From G963701675 sp963701675 (GTDB lineage Bacteria; Planctomycetota; Planctomycetia; Gemmatales; Gemmataceae), in NCBI GenBank assembly GCA_963701675.1, contig OY969623.1:2852001-2916000 (forward strand): 64,000 nt of DNA. The letters run 5' to 3'. Position numbers and translations under genes: made by a program. The notes under the pieces are model-generated. The model did not search any database. It was not told where the DNA came from and worked only from the letters and a program-made list of their open reading frames with translations. This document shows, piece after piece, positions 39,561 through 48,639 of the stretch (the first letter of the stretch is position 1; every line of letters starts with the position of its first letter).

Positions 39561-39564
39561 GCGA

Positions 39565-41037
39565 CTAAGCGGACGGCGTTGCGCACGGAAGGTAAACCGT
39601 GAACGTGGAGCCCTTGCCTACCATGCTGGTGCACTCGATCCGGCCTTTGTAATCGCGAACAATGCGGTCCACCGTAGCGAGGCCTAGGCCGGTTCCTGAG
39701 TCTGGTGGTTTGGTAGTGAAGAACGGCTCAAACACACGGGGAATGACGTCAGGCGGAATGCCGTGTCCGCTATCTCTCACCTGCAAGCGAACAAAGTTCC
39801 CCGCTCGCCCAGATGGATGATCGTCGATTACGACGTTCGCAGCGCTAACTGACATGACCCCGCCATCGGTCATGGCATCGCGGGCATTGAGGCAAAGATT
39901 GATCAAAACCTGGTTCAAATGTGTTGCGTCCATCCGGACGAACGACAAATCGTTGGCCAGATCAATGTTGACCTTGATTCGATTTCCAAGTGTTCCCGCA
40001 AGCATTGCCACAGTTTCTTTCAAGGCGCATCGCACGTCGATGGGCGTGGTGGCCGGTAGCTGTGTCTTCGAGTAACCAAGAATCTGGTGGACCAGACTTG
40101 CGGCCCTTACCGCAGACTTTTCGACGATCTTGAGAACCTCCGCGGCACGTCGGGGCGAGGAGTTGCCGTCAAGCAGCAGTGACACGTTTCCGAGAATCGT
40201 GGTCAGGACGTTATTAATGTCGTGCCCGACTCCGCAGGCCAACTCGCCCACCGTTTGCAGTCGCTGTGCGCGGCATAGTTGTTCCTCAAGTTTCTTTCGC
40301 GTCGTCAGGTCAACTACGACGTAAACCGCGCCCCGGAGTCGGTCCAGTTCGTCTTTGACCGAGACCAACGTGACCTGGCACCACCGTGCAGCCGCATTTC
40401 GCTCCATGACCTCGCGAACGCCGGAATCGAGGAAGCGAAGGAATTCCTGGGGGTTTTCCAACCCAGGAAGTGACGGCGTAACTTCCCACGCCGTCCGGCC
40501 GACGATGTCGGCCGCGCGCCGGTTCAGAATCCGCTCCACCGCCCGGTTGCACGCTTCGATCTTGCCGTCGCCGTTGATAAGGCAGATTCCATCGGAGACG
40601 CCATGCAAAACGGCGTGCAATTGGCGGAGAACGCCGTAGGTTTCTGTCTCCGCTCGATGAACGCGGGCGAGCGCTTTGAGATTGGCGATCAGGTCGTGCG
40701 CCGGAGTCATTGGCGTCAAATGGCCGTCCGACTCGCCATTGCGCGCCTCCGAATTTGAATCACTCACCGGACATCGGTTGCAAAAATCCACGACCGGGAT
40801 GGACTGAATAGCGGCGTGATCTTTCAGTTCTTGAGTAATTTCAAAGCTGCCGGAGTCGGCAGCATGGCTGTCCAACAGCACGACATCGGGATGTTCGTAT
40901 ACGAACCGCATAGCGTCGCTGCCGTTTGCGGCCTCGCGAACGCGAAACCCGGCCCGGCGTAGGCAATCGCTGGTTTCGCTGCGGACGTCGTTGTCTTTTT
41001 CTACGAACAAGACGGTAACGGGAAGTGGCGCTGGCAT
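39565..41037 (-). CDS. receiver-PAS-histidine kinase hybrid
   Basis: A 490-residue cytoplasmic signalling protein. An N-terminal receiver begins VTVLFVEKDND with phosphoacceptor Asp in VVLLDSHA, although its loop is shortened and Cys-rich. A PAS domain (about 125-245) has DGICLINGDGKIEACNRAV. The kinase core has the phospho-His in GVGHDINNVLTTIL, N-box LINLCLNARDAM, DSGHGIP, FEPFFTTK and GTGLGLATV. No membrane span is present. I prefer the ATG at 41037; one at 41139 adds a non-conserved leader. There is no adjacent response regulator. Confidence 0.82.
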   Translation of the reverse strand: MPAPLPVTVLFVEKDNDVRSETSDCLRRAGFRVREAANGSDAMRFVYEHPDVVLLDSHAADSGSFEITQELKDHAAIQSIPVVDFCNRCPVSDSNSEARNGESDGHLTPMTPAHDLIANLKALARVHRAETETYGVLRQLHAVLHGVSDGICLINGDGKIEACNRAVERILNRRAADIVGRTAWEVTPSLPGLENPQEFLRFLDSGVREVMERNAAARWCQVTLVSVKDELDRLRGAVYVVVDLTTRKKLEEQLCRAQRLQTVGELACGVGHDINNVLTTILGNVSLLLDGNSSPRRAAEVLKIVEKSAVRAASLVHQILGYSKTQLPATTPIDVRCALKETVAMLAGTLGNRIKVNIDLANDLSFVRMDATHLNQVLINLCLNARDAMTDGGVMSVSAANVVIDDHPSGRAGNFVRLQVRDSGHGIPPDVIPRVFEPFFTTKPPDSGTGLGLATVDRIVRDYKGRIECTSMVGKGSTFTVYLPCATPSA

Positions 41038-41335
41038 TGAGCCCCTCGTCGTTGATGGGGCCGCCTGGGCCGGCCAGGCGCGGTGCGCCAGGACAGCAAT
41101 GGCCGCGGATTTCATATCAACGAGAGAGGAAGCAGGCACCGCGCCGACCTCCTCTCTGTGGCGTGCATTCCTACAGGCGGTCCGTTTCGCTTACCGAGAA
41201 TAGACCACGTTGGCGGATTTGGCAAATCCGGCAAAAGACGAATTTTCGCTACGCCGTAACTCAATTCTTCCTTGCCGTTAACGAATTAGTTGAAGACAAT
41301 GACGGAGCAAATCCACCGTCTCGAAGGAGATTTTC

Positions 41336-42427
41336 ATGGGACTGCTCGACAAGCTGCGCGGCGAATTCATCGACATCATCGAATGGACCGAACCATCCGA
41401 GAACGAAATCCTTGCCTATCGATTTCCACGCTACAACAACGAAATCAAGATGGGCGCCAAGCTGACGGTGCGCGAAGGGCAGAACGCCGTCTTCGTTAAC
41501 GAGGGTCAAATCGCCGACGTTTTCAAACCAGGGATGTACTCGCTCGAAACGCAGAATATGCCGATTCTCTCGACGATCAAGGGGTGGAAGTACGGCTTCA
41601 ACTCGCCGTTCAAATGCGAAGTGTATTTCGTTTCGATGCGGCAGTGGACCGACCAAAAGTGGGGGACCGCCAACCCCATCATGATGCGTGACACCGAGCT
41701 GGGGCCTGTTCGTATACGAGCGTTCGGTACCTACGCCATGCACGTCAGCGATCCGGCGACTTTTCTCCGCCAACTGGTGGTTACCGATCCTTCCTTCGAA
41801 ACCTATGAGATTAGCAACCAACTTCGTAATGCCATTGTCTCGCGTTTTGCGGACGCCATCGCGCAGGCCAAGATTCCGGTGCTCGACCTGGCTGGAAACT
41901 ACGACCGAATCGCACGTGAGGCCCTGAACCGAATCGCGCCGGAACTGGCCGGAATGGGATTGGCTCTAACGGCCTTTTATGTCGAGAACGTCTCGCTTCC
42001 GCCGGAAGTCGAGAAGGCGCTCGACAAGCGAACACAAATGGGCGTTCTCGGAGACCTAGGACAGTACACGCGATTTCAAACGGCCGAGGCCATCGGCGAC
42101 GCCGCCAAGAATCCCGGTGGGGTCGCCGGTATCGGTGCTGGACTTGGCGCCGGCATGGCGATGGCCGGCCAGATGGCTGGCGCCATTCAAGGGCAAGTAA
42201 GTCCGCCGCCGCTGCCGGCGGGCGCCAGTTACTTCCTTGCCATCAACAATGCCCAGGCAGGTCCTTTCGATATGTCGACCCTCAATGCCAAGGCGCGCGA
42301 CGGTTCCCTCACTCGCTCCACATTGGTTTGGAGGCAAGGAATGCCTACCTGGACGGCCGCGGAGTCGATTCCGGAACTACAGGTCATATTCGCCAGCAAT
42401 GTCCCTCCGCCGCTGCCGAAAACCTAG
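41336..42427 (+). CDS. SPFH/band-7 protein with C-terminal GYF_2 domain
   Basis: A 363-residue protein. Residues 1-240 form an SPFH (stomatin/prohibitin/flotillin-like) domain of the YdjI/virion-core-like type (GLLDKLRGEFIDIIEWTE at the start, EKALDKRTQMGVLGDL near 225). A Gly/Ala-rich hinge leads to a GYF_2 domain (AQAGPFDMSTLNAKARDGSL, then GMPTWTAAESIPEL). This class is usually soluble or membrane-associated and forms oligomers. It is paired with the zinc-ribbon gene 40 bp downstream. Confidence 0.8.
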   Translation: MGLLDKLRGEFIDIIEWTEPSENEILAYRFPRYNNEIKMGAKLTVREGQNAVFVNEGQIADVFKPGMYSLETQNMPILSTIKGWKYGFNSPFKCEVYFVSMRQWTDQKWGTANPIMMRDTELGPVRIRAFGTYAMHVSDPATFLRQLVVTDPSFETYEISNQLRNAIVSRFADAIAQAKIPVLDLAGNYDRIAREALNRIAPELAGMGLALTAFYVENVSLPPEVEKALDKRTQMGVLGDLGQYTRFQTAEAIGDAAKNPGGVAGIGAGLGAGMAMAGQMAGAIQGQVSPPPLPAGASYFLAINNAQAGPFDMSTLNAKARDGSLTRSTLVWRQGMPTWTAAESIPELQVIFASNVPPPLPKT

Positions 42428-42467
42428 TAGGTGACGACCCTCACACGAACCCGTGGATTAGTCTGGA

Positions 42468-43640
42468 ATGACTCCAACCACGCCACCTCCGCTGCCGACC
42501 GATGACACCATATCGGCCGTCGCGAAGCCGCCGACGGTCACGCGTCCACCTCCACCGGAGAGGAAATTCCCGTGCGTTCAATGCGGCGCGCGCCTCCAGT
42601 TCGACGCCACTTCACAGGCGCTCGTGTGCAGGCACTGCGGACACACCGAGGCCATTACGCCATCCGCCGCCGAGGTTCAGGAACGGAACTGGGAGCAATA
42701 TTGGGACTCCCACACCGGCGAAGAAACCATAATTGCCGGCCGGTCCTCAGAGGTGAAGTGCAACGTTTGCGGCGCCATCGTGCTGCTCGAAGACAAGGTG
42801 GCCGCCTCCAAGTGCCCGTACTGCGCTTCATTTCTCGAGAACCAACCCGAAGCCGCACACTCGATGATTCCGCCGGGCTCTGTCTTGCCGTTTTCGATAC
42901 CGTTGCGTGAGGCACGCGCAGCATTTCATCAATGGATCGCGTCTCGCTGGTTCGCGCCAAGTTCTCTCTATCGTCTGGCGAACCTCGGTCAACTGTCGGG
43001 AACGTACGGTCCGTTTTGGACTTTCGATGCAATGACGTACAGTCAGTACACGGGTGCCCGCGGCGATAATTTTGTCATTACTGAAACCTACACCGACCGC
43101 GATCAGAATGGACAAATGATCACGCGAACACGGCAGGTCGTGCAAACGCGCTGGACTCCGGTGTCCGGCGAGGTCCGGCATTTTTTCGACGACGTCCTCG
43201 TGTACTCGGCACACAGCCTGCCTCCGAGCCATGTTGGAAACCTACCGCCGTGGGAGCTGCAGAAGTTACAGGGATACAAGGACGAATTTCTGAGCGGCTT
43301 CCTGACTGAACGCTACACGCTGGGGCTGCGCGAGGGATTTGACCAAGCACGCGAAATCATGGATGCCGAAATCCGCCGGCTCTGTATGCGCGACATCGGC
43401 GGCGATCTTCAACGACTCGATTCCGTTCATACGCAACACATCGGCATCACCTTCAAACATGTCCTCCTGCCTATCTGGGTGGCGGCGTATCGGTACCATG
43501 ACCAGCTCCACCGAATCCTGGTTAATGGTCGAACCGGCAAGGTAGTAGGTAGTCGGCCTTACAGTTGGATCAAGATCGCACTGCTTGTTCTGACAATACT
43601 CTTGGTGGGTGCGTCGCTAGTCTGGCTTTTCAACCGCTGA
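42468..43640 (+). CDS. zinc-ribbon membrane-anchored protein, SPFH partner
   Basis: A 390-residue protein with an N-terminal proline-rich leader and two zinc ribbons: CVQCGARL...CRHCG near residues 36-57 and CNVCG...CPYCA near 98-120. A middle region with repeated Trp/Tyr motifs (TYGPFWTFDAMTYSQYTG) follows, and one C-terminal membrane span (IALLVLTILLVGASLVWLF). Genes of this type commonly follow SPFH genes in bacteria; the pair is thought to form a membrane-linked complex, but its job is not established. Confidence 0.7.
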   Translation: MTPTTPPPLPTDDTISAVAKPPTVTRPPPPERKFPCVQCGARLQFDATSQALVCRHCGHTEAITPSAAEVQERNWEQYWDSHTGEETIIAGRSSEVKCNVCGAIVLLEDKVAASKCPYCASFLENQPEAAHSMIPPGSVLPFSIPLREARAAFHQWIASRWFAPSSLYRLANLGQLSGTYGPFWTFDAMTYSQYTGARGDNFVITETYTDRDQNGQMITRTRQVVQTRWTPVSGEVRHFFDDVLVYSAHSLPPSHVGNLPPWELQKLQGYKDEFLSGFLTERYTLGLREGFDQAREIMDAEIRRLCMRDIGGDLQRLDSVHTQHIGITFKHVLLPIWVAAYRYHDQLHRILVNGRTGKVVGSRPYSWIKIALLVLTILLVGASLVWLFNR

Positions 43641-43657
43641 TCGAGATGCGGGCCTTC

Positions 43658-44542
43658 TTATGAGGCGACACGGTTTCGGCCGGCGTCTTTTGCAGCGTAT
43701 AGCTTCTCGTCGGCTCGTTGGATCAACTGTTGAAGGCTAAGCGCTTCGTCGCCGTTGGTTCCCGCCACGCCGACGCTGATCGTGAGGGGGAATTGACATC
43801 CCTCATACTGGAAGGAGTTGGCGGCGACCAGCGCGCGGGTTGATTCTGCAAAAACCATCCCTTCCTCAACGGTGGTTTCCGGCAGGACAACCACAAACTC
43901 ATCCCCGCCGTATCGGCCGAATTCCTCTTCCTTGCCGATGTTCTTTTTGACACAGGCGGCGAGCTCGCGCAAGGCCATGTCGCCGGCGAGGTGTCCCATT
44001 TGATCATTAATACTCTTGAAATGATCGATATCGAATAACATCAGCGCCAAGGGCCGTCGGTACCGCGCCGAGCGCGCAAGCTCCCGTTCCAGGAACTCCA
44101 TGAGATAGCGCTTGTTATGAATATCGGTCAGCGCATCTACAATCGCACGGCGATATATCTCTTCATGGTAGGCCGCTTCAACATTGTCACCGGCGAGAAA
44201 CCGATAGATACAGTTCCCGATTCGAATGTAGTCGCCGTCGTTCAATTTACTGCTTGTCGAAGCCTGATCGTTGACGTAGGTACCGTTGGTGCTGTTCAGA
44301 TCGTACAGGTAGAATCCGTCGACATCGTGCTGGATGCGGGCATGATGACGTGACACGGACGAATCATGGATCCGAATTTCGCAGTCAGCGCCGCGGCCGA
44401 TATGGACGGCGCTTTCCTCTAGGACATAACGAGAGCCCATGAGCGAACCCGGCGGATAAATATGCACGACGATGGCGTTGAAGGCGGCCGAGGGGCGTGG
44501 TCGCCTTGGTGCGGTTCGCCAGGTTTCCAACAAATCGGTCAT
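43658..44542 (-). CDS. FHA-GGDEF diguanylate cyclase
   Basis: A 294-residue protein. The FHA domain (about 30-110) shows HIGRGADCEIRIHDSSVSRH and STNGTYVND, the phosphothreonine-binding pattern. The GGDEF domain (about 125-290) carries FDIDHFKSINDQMGH and the intact active site RYGGDEF. The RxxD inhibitory site that should lie just before GGDEF is absent (KEEE at that place), so product inhibition is not expected. Start at 44542 (MTDLLETW) is chosen because earlier residues are not conserved-looking. It is divergent from the FHA-EAL gene, with about 290 bp between them. Confidence 0.85.
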   Translation of the reverse strand: MTDLLETWRTAPRRPRPSAAFNAIVVHIYPPGSLMGSRYVLEESAVHIGRGADCEIRIHDSSVSRHHARIQHDVDGFYLYDLNSTNGTYVNDQASTSSKLNDGDYIRIGNCIYRFLAGDNVEAAYHEEIYRRAIVDALTDIHNKRYLMEFLERELARSARYRRPLALMLFDIDHFKSINDQMGHLAGDMALRELAACVKKNIGKEEEFGRYGGDEFVVVLPETTVEEGMVFAESTRALVAANSFQYEGCQFPLTISVGVAGTNGDEALSLQQLIQRADEKLYAAKDAGRNRVAS

Positions 44543-44831
44543 GAAATCATTTTCTGAACTGATGCATCCCTTCCACTCCTGCGATTCCAACAGCGCCATC
44601 CATGATGAGGAGTGCCGCTTAAACAGGATCTTCGAGGCGCGGTCACAGCCATTCAAACCTAAATCATGCAAGGCCCAGAAGCAAATATCGAACGTTGACC
44701 GCTCCCAAGCGTGACTAGCCTCAATCGTGGCTTATAGTTGATTGATTGATCGTCACAGTGTACGGGACTCGCAATAACGCTTTCGCTGTCCGCGTGGCAT
44801 GTGAGTGTGGGCGCAAAATCGCCCATCCGAT

Positions 44832-45975
44832 ATGTTTCAAGAAAACCCTAACGCCCCGGCGAACATACCCCTTCCGTATCTCGAGTATTTTCCGGAGATC
44901 GGCGCCCCGCCCCATCGGATCCTCCTGGATCCCATTCCGTTCCGGATCGGGCGGAGCATGTCGGCAAACTACGTCATATACTCGCCTCAAGTATCGAAGG
45001 AACACACCGAGATTTACGGCACAGGTGAAGCGTATCGAGTTCGCGACCTTGGAAGCACTAACGGAACGTTTGTGAACGGCACGCGCGTGTCGGATTCGCC
45101 GCTGGAAAACGGCGATATACTCCACGTCGCCAGCAACGAATTCCGGTTTGTCGACGCGTCTCTTCGCGGGAAGCACGAGTCGGTTCTCTCTTACACCGAG
45201 GTATGGGCGCCCGGTGAAAGCCCGGAGAGCGCCATTCGAGGCTACGAACACCTGCGCGAAATGCTCACCAAGAGTTGGCTCCGCGTCGTTTTTCAACCGA
45301 TCATTTCTTTTGAGACCGGGCAGACGATCGGCTACGAGGCACTGGGCCGCGGAACGCATCGTGCTCTGACTCCATTGCCGAGCGAATTGTTCAAACTGGC
45401 CGGACAGTGCAACCTTTCGGTTGAGCTAAGCCAGGCGTTTCGCCAACTGGCAATGAGTGAGGCTGCCCGATTACCTGGCGGCTCTCGGCTGTTTTTTAAC
45501 CTTCACCCCGCAGAGACTTTCCCGGATGTGCTAGCCGTTGCGTTGGAAAGACTAAAGGCGGCACGTGCAGATCATCAGAAAATAGTGTTGGAGGTTCACG
45601 AAGGCCTCGTTGTCAATGTGGACACCGTACGGCGCCTTCGCGCAGCTGTTGGAGCTGGATATCGAGCTTGCCTATGACGACTTCGGCGCCGGCCAATCAC
45701 GGCTGGCGGAACTAGCGGAAGTTCCTCCCCATTATTTGAAGCTCGACCGGAGCCTGGTTGGCGAAATCGACCGCAACGAAAATCGGCAGAAGCTAGTGCG
45801 GACGCTTTGTCAATTCGCCCTGGATCTCGGCGTGCAGATTATCGCGGAAGGAATCGAACGGTCGGAAGAGGCGCGCTTTTTCCAAGAGTTGGGATGCCAA
45901 CTCGGCCAGGGATTTCTCTACGGCCGTCCGCAACCAATGACCCTCCTTGTCGACCAGGCAGTGTCCGTGACGTGA
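44832..45975 (+). CDS. FHA-EAL cyclic-di-GMP phosphodiesterase, one frameshift
   Basis: About 380 residues once the frame is joined. The FHA domain has RIGRSMSANYVI, SKEHTE and GSTNGTFVNG. The EAL domain keeps the catalytic set: YEALGRG, FFNLHP, LEVHE, AYDDFGAG, LKLDRSL, AEGIER and GQGFLYGRP. The frame breaks near 45640, between RRLRA and LLELDIELAYDD, by a single indel; conserved residues continue on both sides. It probably degrades cyclic di-GMP in response to phospho-threonine signals, opposing the divergent FHA-GGDEF cyclase. Confidence 0.85.
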
Positions 45976-45998
45976 CACCAGTTCGGGACAACCCAACG

Positions 45999-47363
45999 TC
46001 ACAGTGTCCACCCGCTACGGTACTCACGATGCAGGTACTGGTTCGCCGAGCTATCGTTGGTGAACTTGAAGCCCGGACCGTCCCAGTCGAGTTTCTTGCC
46101 GGCGCGCATGGCGACATTGCCGAGGAGAATCGTTTCTGTCAGGAGTGCGGCGTAGCCGAAATGAGACATCGCCGGTGGGCCGCCTTTGATGGCGGCGACC
46201 CATTCGAGCTTCATACCCAAATCATCTTTACCATTCCGCGGCAATGTCTCATGGACACTCTTGAAATCGGCCGCCGTCGCATCCTTCATTCCTAGGAACT
46301 TGATCTCCGACCCGTAGTCATTGGGTGAATAGAGTGTGCCCTTCTCTCCCACCAGCATCGAGCCGCTGCCGGGAATCTTCTTCTCCCCGTGGAACAGCGC
46401 CGCCTGTGGCAGATTTTTTGCGCCGTCGCGCTGACCTTCGTACCAGAAGAACTTGACCGCCGGCATTTCCCCTCGGGCCGGAAACTCCAACGAAACCGAC
46501 GCCCATGAGGGAAACGTTTCCGGATTCAAATCACCGCACTCGGCGGCAACGCTCGTGGGGTAACCTAGCTTGAGAGCCATGAACGCCATGTTGGCCGTGT
46601 GACATGCCATATCCCCCAGCGCGCCGGTGCCAAAGTCCCACCAGCCGCGCCAGTTGAAATCGTGGTATGCACGATTGCCGGCGTATGGCCGATGCGGAGC
46701 AGGGCCAAGCCATTCGTCCCAGTGGACGTGAGGTGGGACCGGATCGGTTCGCGAGGGCCTGGCCATGATCTTCGGCGCCTGAGGCCAGACCGGACGATTC
46801 GTCCAAACGTGGGCCTCGCGCACGGGGCCAATGACACCCGCTTGTACCAATTCCACGGCGCGGCGCAAACCGTTGTGCGCCGATCCTTGGTTCCCCATTT
46901 GCGTGGACACCTTCATCGTCTCCGCCAGTTCACGCAAGGTTCGCGCTTCCTTGACCGAATGCGTCAACGGCTTTTGACAATAGACGTGTTTGCCCAGCCG
47001 CATCGCCATGGCACAAGCGCAAGCATGCGTATGGTCCGGCGTGCTGACCGTAACCGCATCGATGCTTTTCCCCACTTCGTCGAACAGCTTGCGAAAATCA
47101 TGATAGGTCTTTGCCTTTGGAAACTTCTTGGCCTTGGCGCCGAGAAAGTTGTCGTCCACGTCGCAGATGGCCACGATGTTGCCTACTTTTCCCGCATCGT
47201 CCGTGTCGCTAGACCCCTTCCCACCGACGCCGATGCAGGCAATGCTAAGGGCCTCATTAGGCGATTTCGTCACCGCGCCGCCAACGTTCCCAGTGATCCA
47301 AACGCCAACTCCCGCGAGGCCTGCCCGTTTAAGAAAATCGCGGCGTGTGTTTCTACTGCGCAT
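45999..47363 (-). CDS. Tat-exported Gfo/Idh/MocA-family oxidoreductase
   Basis: A 454-residue NAD(P)-dependent sugar-type oxidoreductase. The leader has the twin-arginine motif RRDFLKRAGLAG, so it is probably exported folded with its cofactor. The Rossmann site reads IACIGVGGKGSSD, and DAVTVSTPDHTHACACAMAM followed by GKHVYCQKPLTHS contains the family's EKP-like step (here QKP). Planctomycetes carry many such proteins; the substrate is unknown. Complete. Confidence 0.85.
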   Translation of the reverse strand: MRSRNTRRDFLKRAGLAGVGVWITGNVGGAVTKSPNEALSIACIGVGGKGSSDTDDAGKVGNIVAICDVDDNFLGAKAKKFPKAKTYHDFRKLFDEVGKSIDAVTVSTPDHTHACACAMAMRLGKHVYCQKPLTHSVKEARTLRELAETMKVSTQMGNQGSAHNGLRRAVELVQAGVIGPVREAHVWTNRPVWPQAPKIMARPSRTDPVPPHVHWDEWLGPAPHRPYAGNRAYHDFNWRGWWDFGTGALGDMACHTANMAFMALKLGYPTSVAAECGDLNPETFPSWASVSLEFPARGEMPAVKFFWYEGQRDGAKNLPQAALFHGEKKIPGSGSMLVGEKGTLYSPNDYGSEIKFLGMKDATAADFKSVHETLPRNGKDDLGMKLEWVAAIKGGPPAMSHFGYAALLTETILLGNVAMRAGKKLDWDGPGFKFTNDSSANQYLHREYRSGWTL

Positions 47364-47804
47364 TAGAATCCTCCGGGAAGTTTTGCATGAGGTAGGAGAC
47401 GACTGTCAGCGTTCGATTATACTCCTGACGCACGGCGATGTCACGATGGTCGGAACTCGTCCATTAACCGCCAATAGTAATGGTGGAATGCGCCTTGTGG
47501 CACGATCCGGCGCGAGCCTGTGGCACGCGGGTGCACTCGCAACGGCAGCGTTGACAGCATTGGTGATGTCGAATGGCGCCGTGTGGCACACCGATGCACA
47601 ATGGTCTGGCTTTGGTCGTTGCGGTGTTGTGTTGCGAGCCTATCGAACGCGGGCCAGTGTTCGTCGGTTTTCAATCGCCACATCAGCGTCACTCCAACCG
47701 GCGCGCACCTGGCGCGCTCTATTCGCGCATCATGCCACAGTGGCACGCTTTCATGCAAGCGCCGTTCTGTGACAAAAATGCGAGAAACGGAAAAAAACCG
47801 CGTA
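47364..47804. other. 441-bp intergenic region with repeated TGTGGCAC
   Basis: No credible gene. The 8-mer TGTGGCAC occurs at 47496-47503, 47519-47526 and 47582-47589, and a palindromic version TGCCACAGTGGCA at 47733-47745. Spacing is irregular. This looks like the worn remains of a small repeat family; it separates the oxidoreductase from the accessory cluster and may mark its border. Confidence 0.45.
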
Positions 47805-48216
47805 TCAGAAGAGGGGAGGAAACACGCCGTCGGCGATGAATTCTGCCCGCAGATCGACGCGATCGCGCGCGTTCAAGGCCAACACAGCAACAGTCACGCG
47901 GCCGGATTGTGTTCGGCCGACGATCATCGGCCCGTCGAAACGGAGATGCCGCGACCACGACTGACGCCGCGGATTGAACAGGCGTACAACTTTTCCTGTT
48001 TCGGGATCGATGCCGGAGAGATTCGGACCCTTGTGCTCGTTGTCGTGGTGGCAGGCCAATGCCAAGTTGTTCGGATCGTCACCACCACCATGCTGCTTCG
48101 CAATTGACATGCTCCACGTGGAAGCGGTAGAACGGCTCGTCGTCCTGATGAATCACACAGTATTCGCAGCGGTGGTGCGCCCGGTCCCAGACCAGGTCGC
48201 GCGTCGAAGGGTCCAT
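47805..48216 (-). CDS. HNH endonuclease, one frameshift
   Basis: About 137 residues when joined. Start MDPSTRDLVWDRAHHRCEYC (CxxC at about 18-21 region), then FHVEHV, and after a frame change near 48108 IAKQHGGGDDPNNLALACHH with DNEHKGPNLSGIDPETG, a complete HNH core of the small planctomycete type. One extra A in the junction accounts for the break. Its ATG overlaps the TGA of the gene before it. Such stand-alone HNH proteins are common in planctomycetes; whether this one acts in defence or is a domesticated homing-type nuclease is open. Confidence 0.8.
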
Positions 48217-48475
48217 CACCCGCGCTCGGAAGCGCGCAAGAGCCTCCGGGCTCTTGCCTGGATGATGGCCAAATAATTTGCGAAGCGGACGCTGGTGTCG
48301 TACTCTTCCCGCTCCTCGGGCGTCATCCGCCCCTCGTTGCACTTCTCGGCCACCTCATCCATGCGGGCTTGCAGTTCCCGATCGGGCGCAACCCGACCAG
48401 AGCTCTCGCCACTTCCGGCGTGAAAGTGCGGACGACGGGCTCCACGAGACGATCCAAAGTGCTGCTACGCTTCAT
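48216..48475 (-). CDS. small conserved protein upstream of the HNH gene, one frameshift
   Basis: About 87 residues joined. It starts MKRSSTLDRLVEPVVRTFTP and continues in the next frame with ELQARMDEVAEKCNEGRMTP, EERE and EYDTSVRFANYLAIIQARAR. It is mostly helical and charged. A missing G near 48386 (CGCGCC read as CGCCC) would restore one frame. Its stop overlaps the HNH start (TGATG), and I recall this small protein recurring next to HNH genes in planctomycetes, so it may be a partner. Function unknown. Confidence 0.65.
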
Positions 48476-48639
48476 GCCTTGACCTCCACAGCGTAGCATA
48501 CGCTCCTCGCCGGAGATGGGAAAGCTGAGAGTGCTACAGCCCGCCGACTCCCGGAAAACACGGTAGATGAAATTGTTCTCCCGTGGCGACCCAGCGACAG
48601 CATTGGCATCGCTCGGGCCGGGCGATCTCATGCCGCCTT

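Noticed and set aside
47520..48276. Plus-strand frames of about 100-195 codons over the intergenic region and HNH gene
   Set aside because: They are low-complexity or antisense to the HNH pair and match nothing recognisable.
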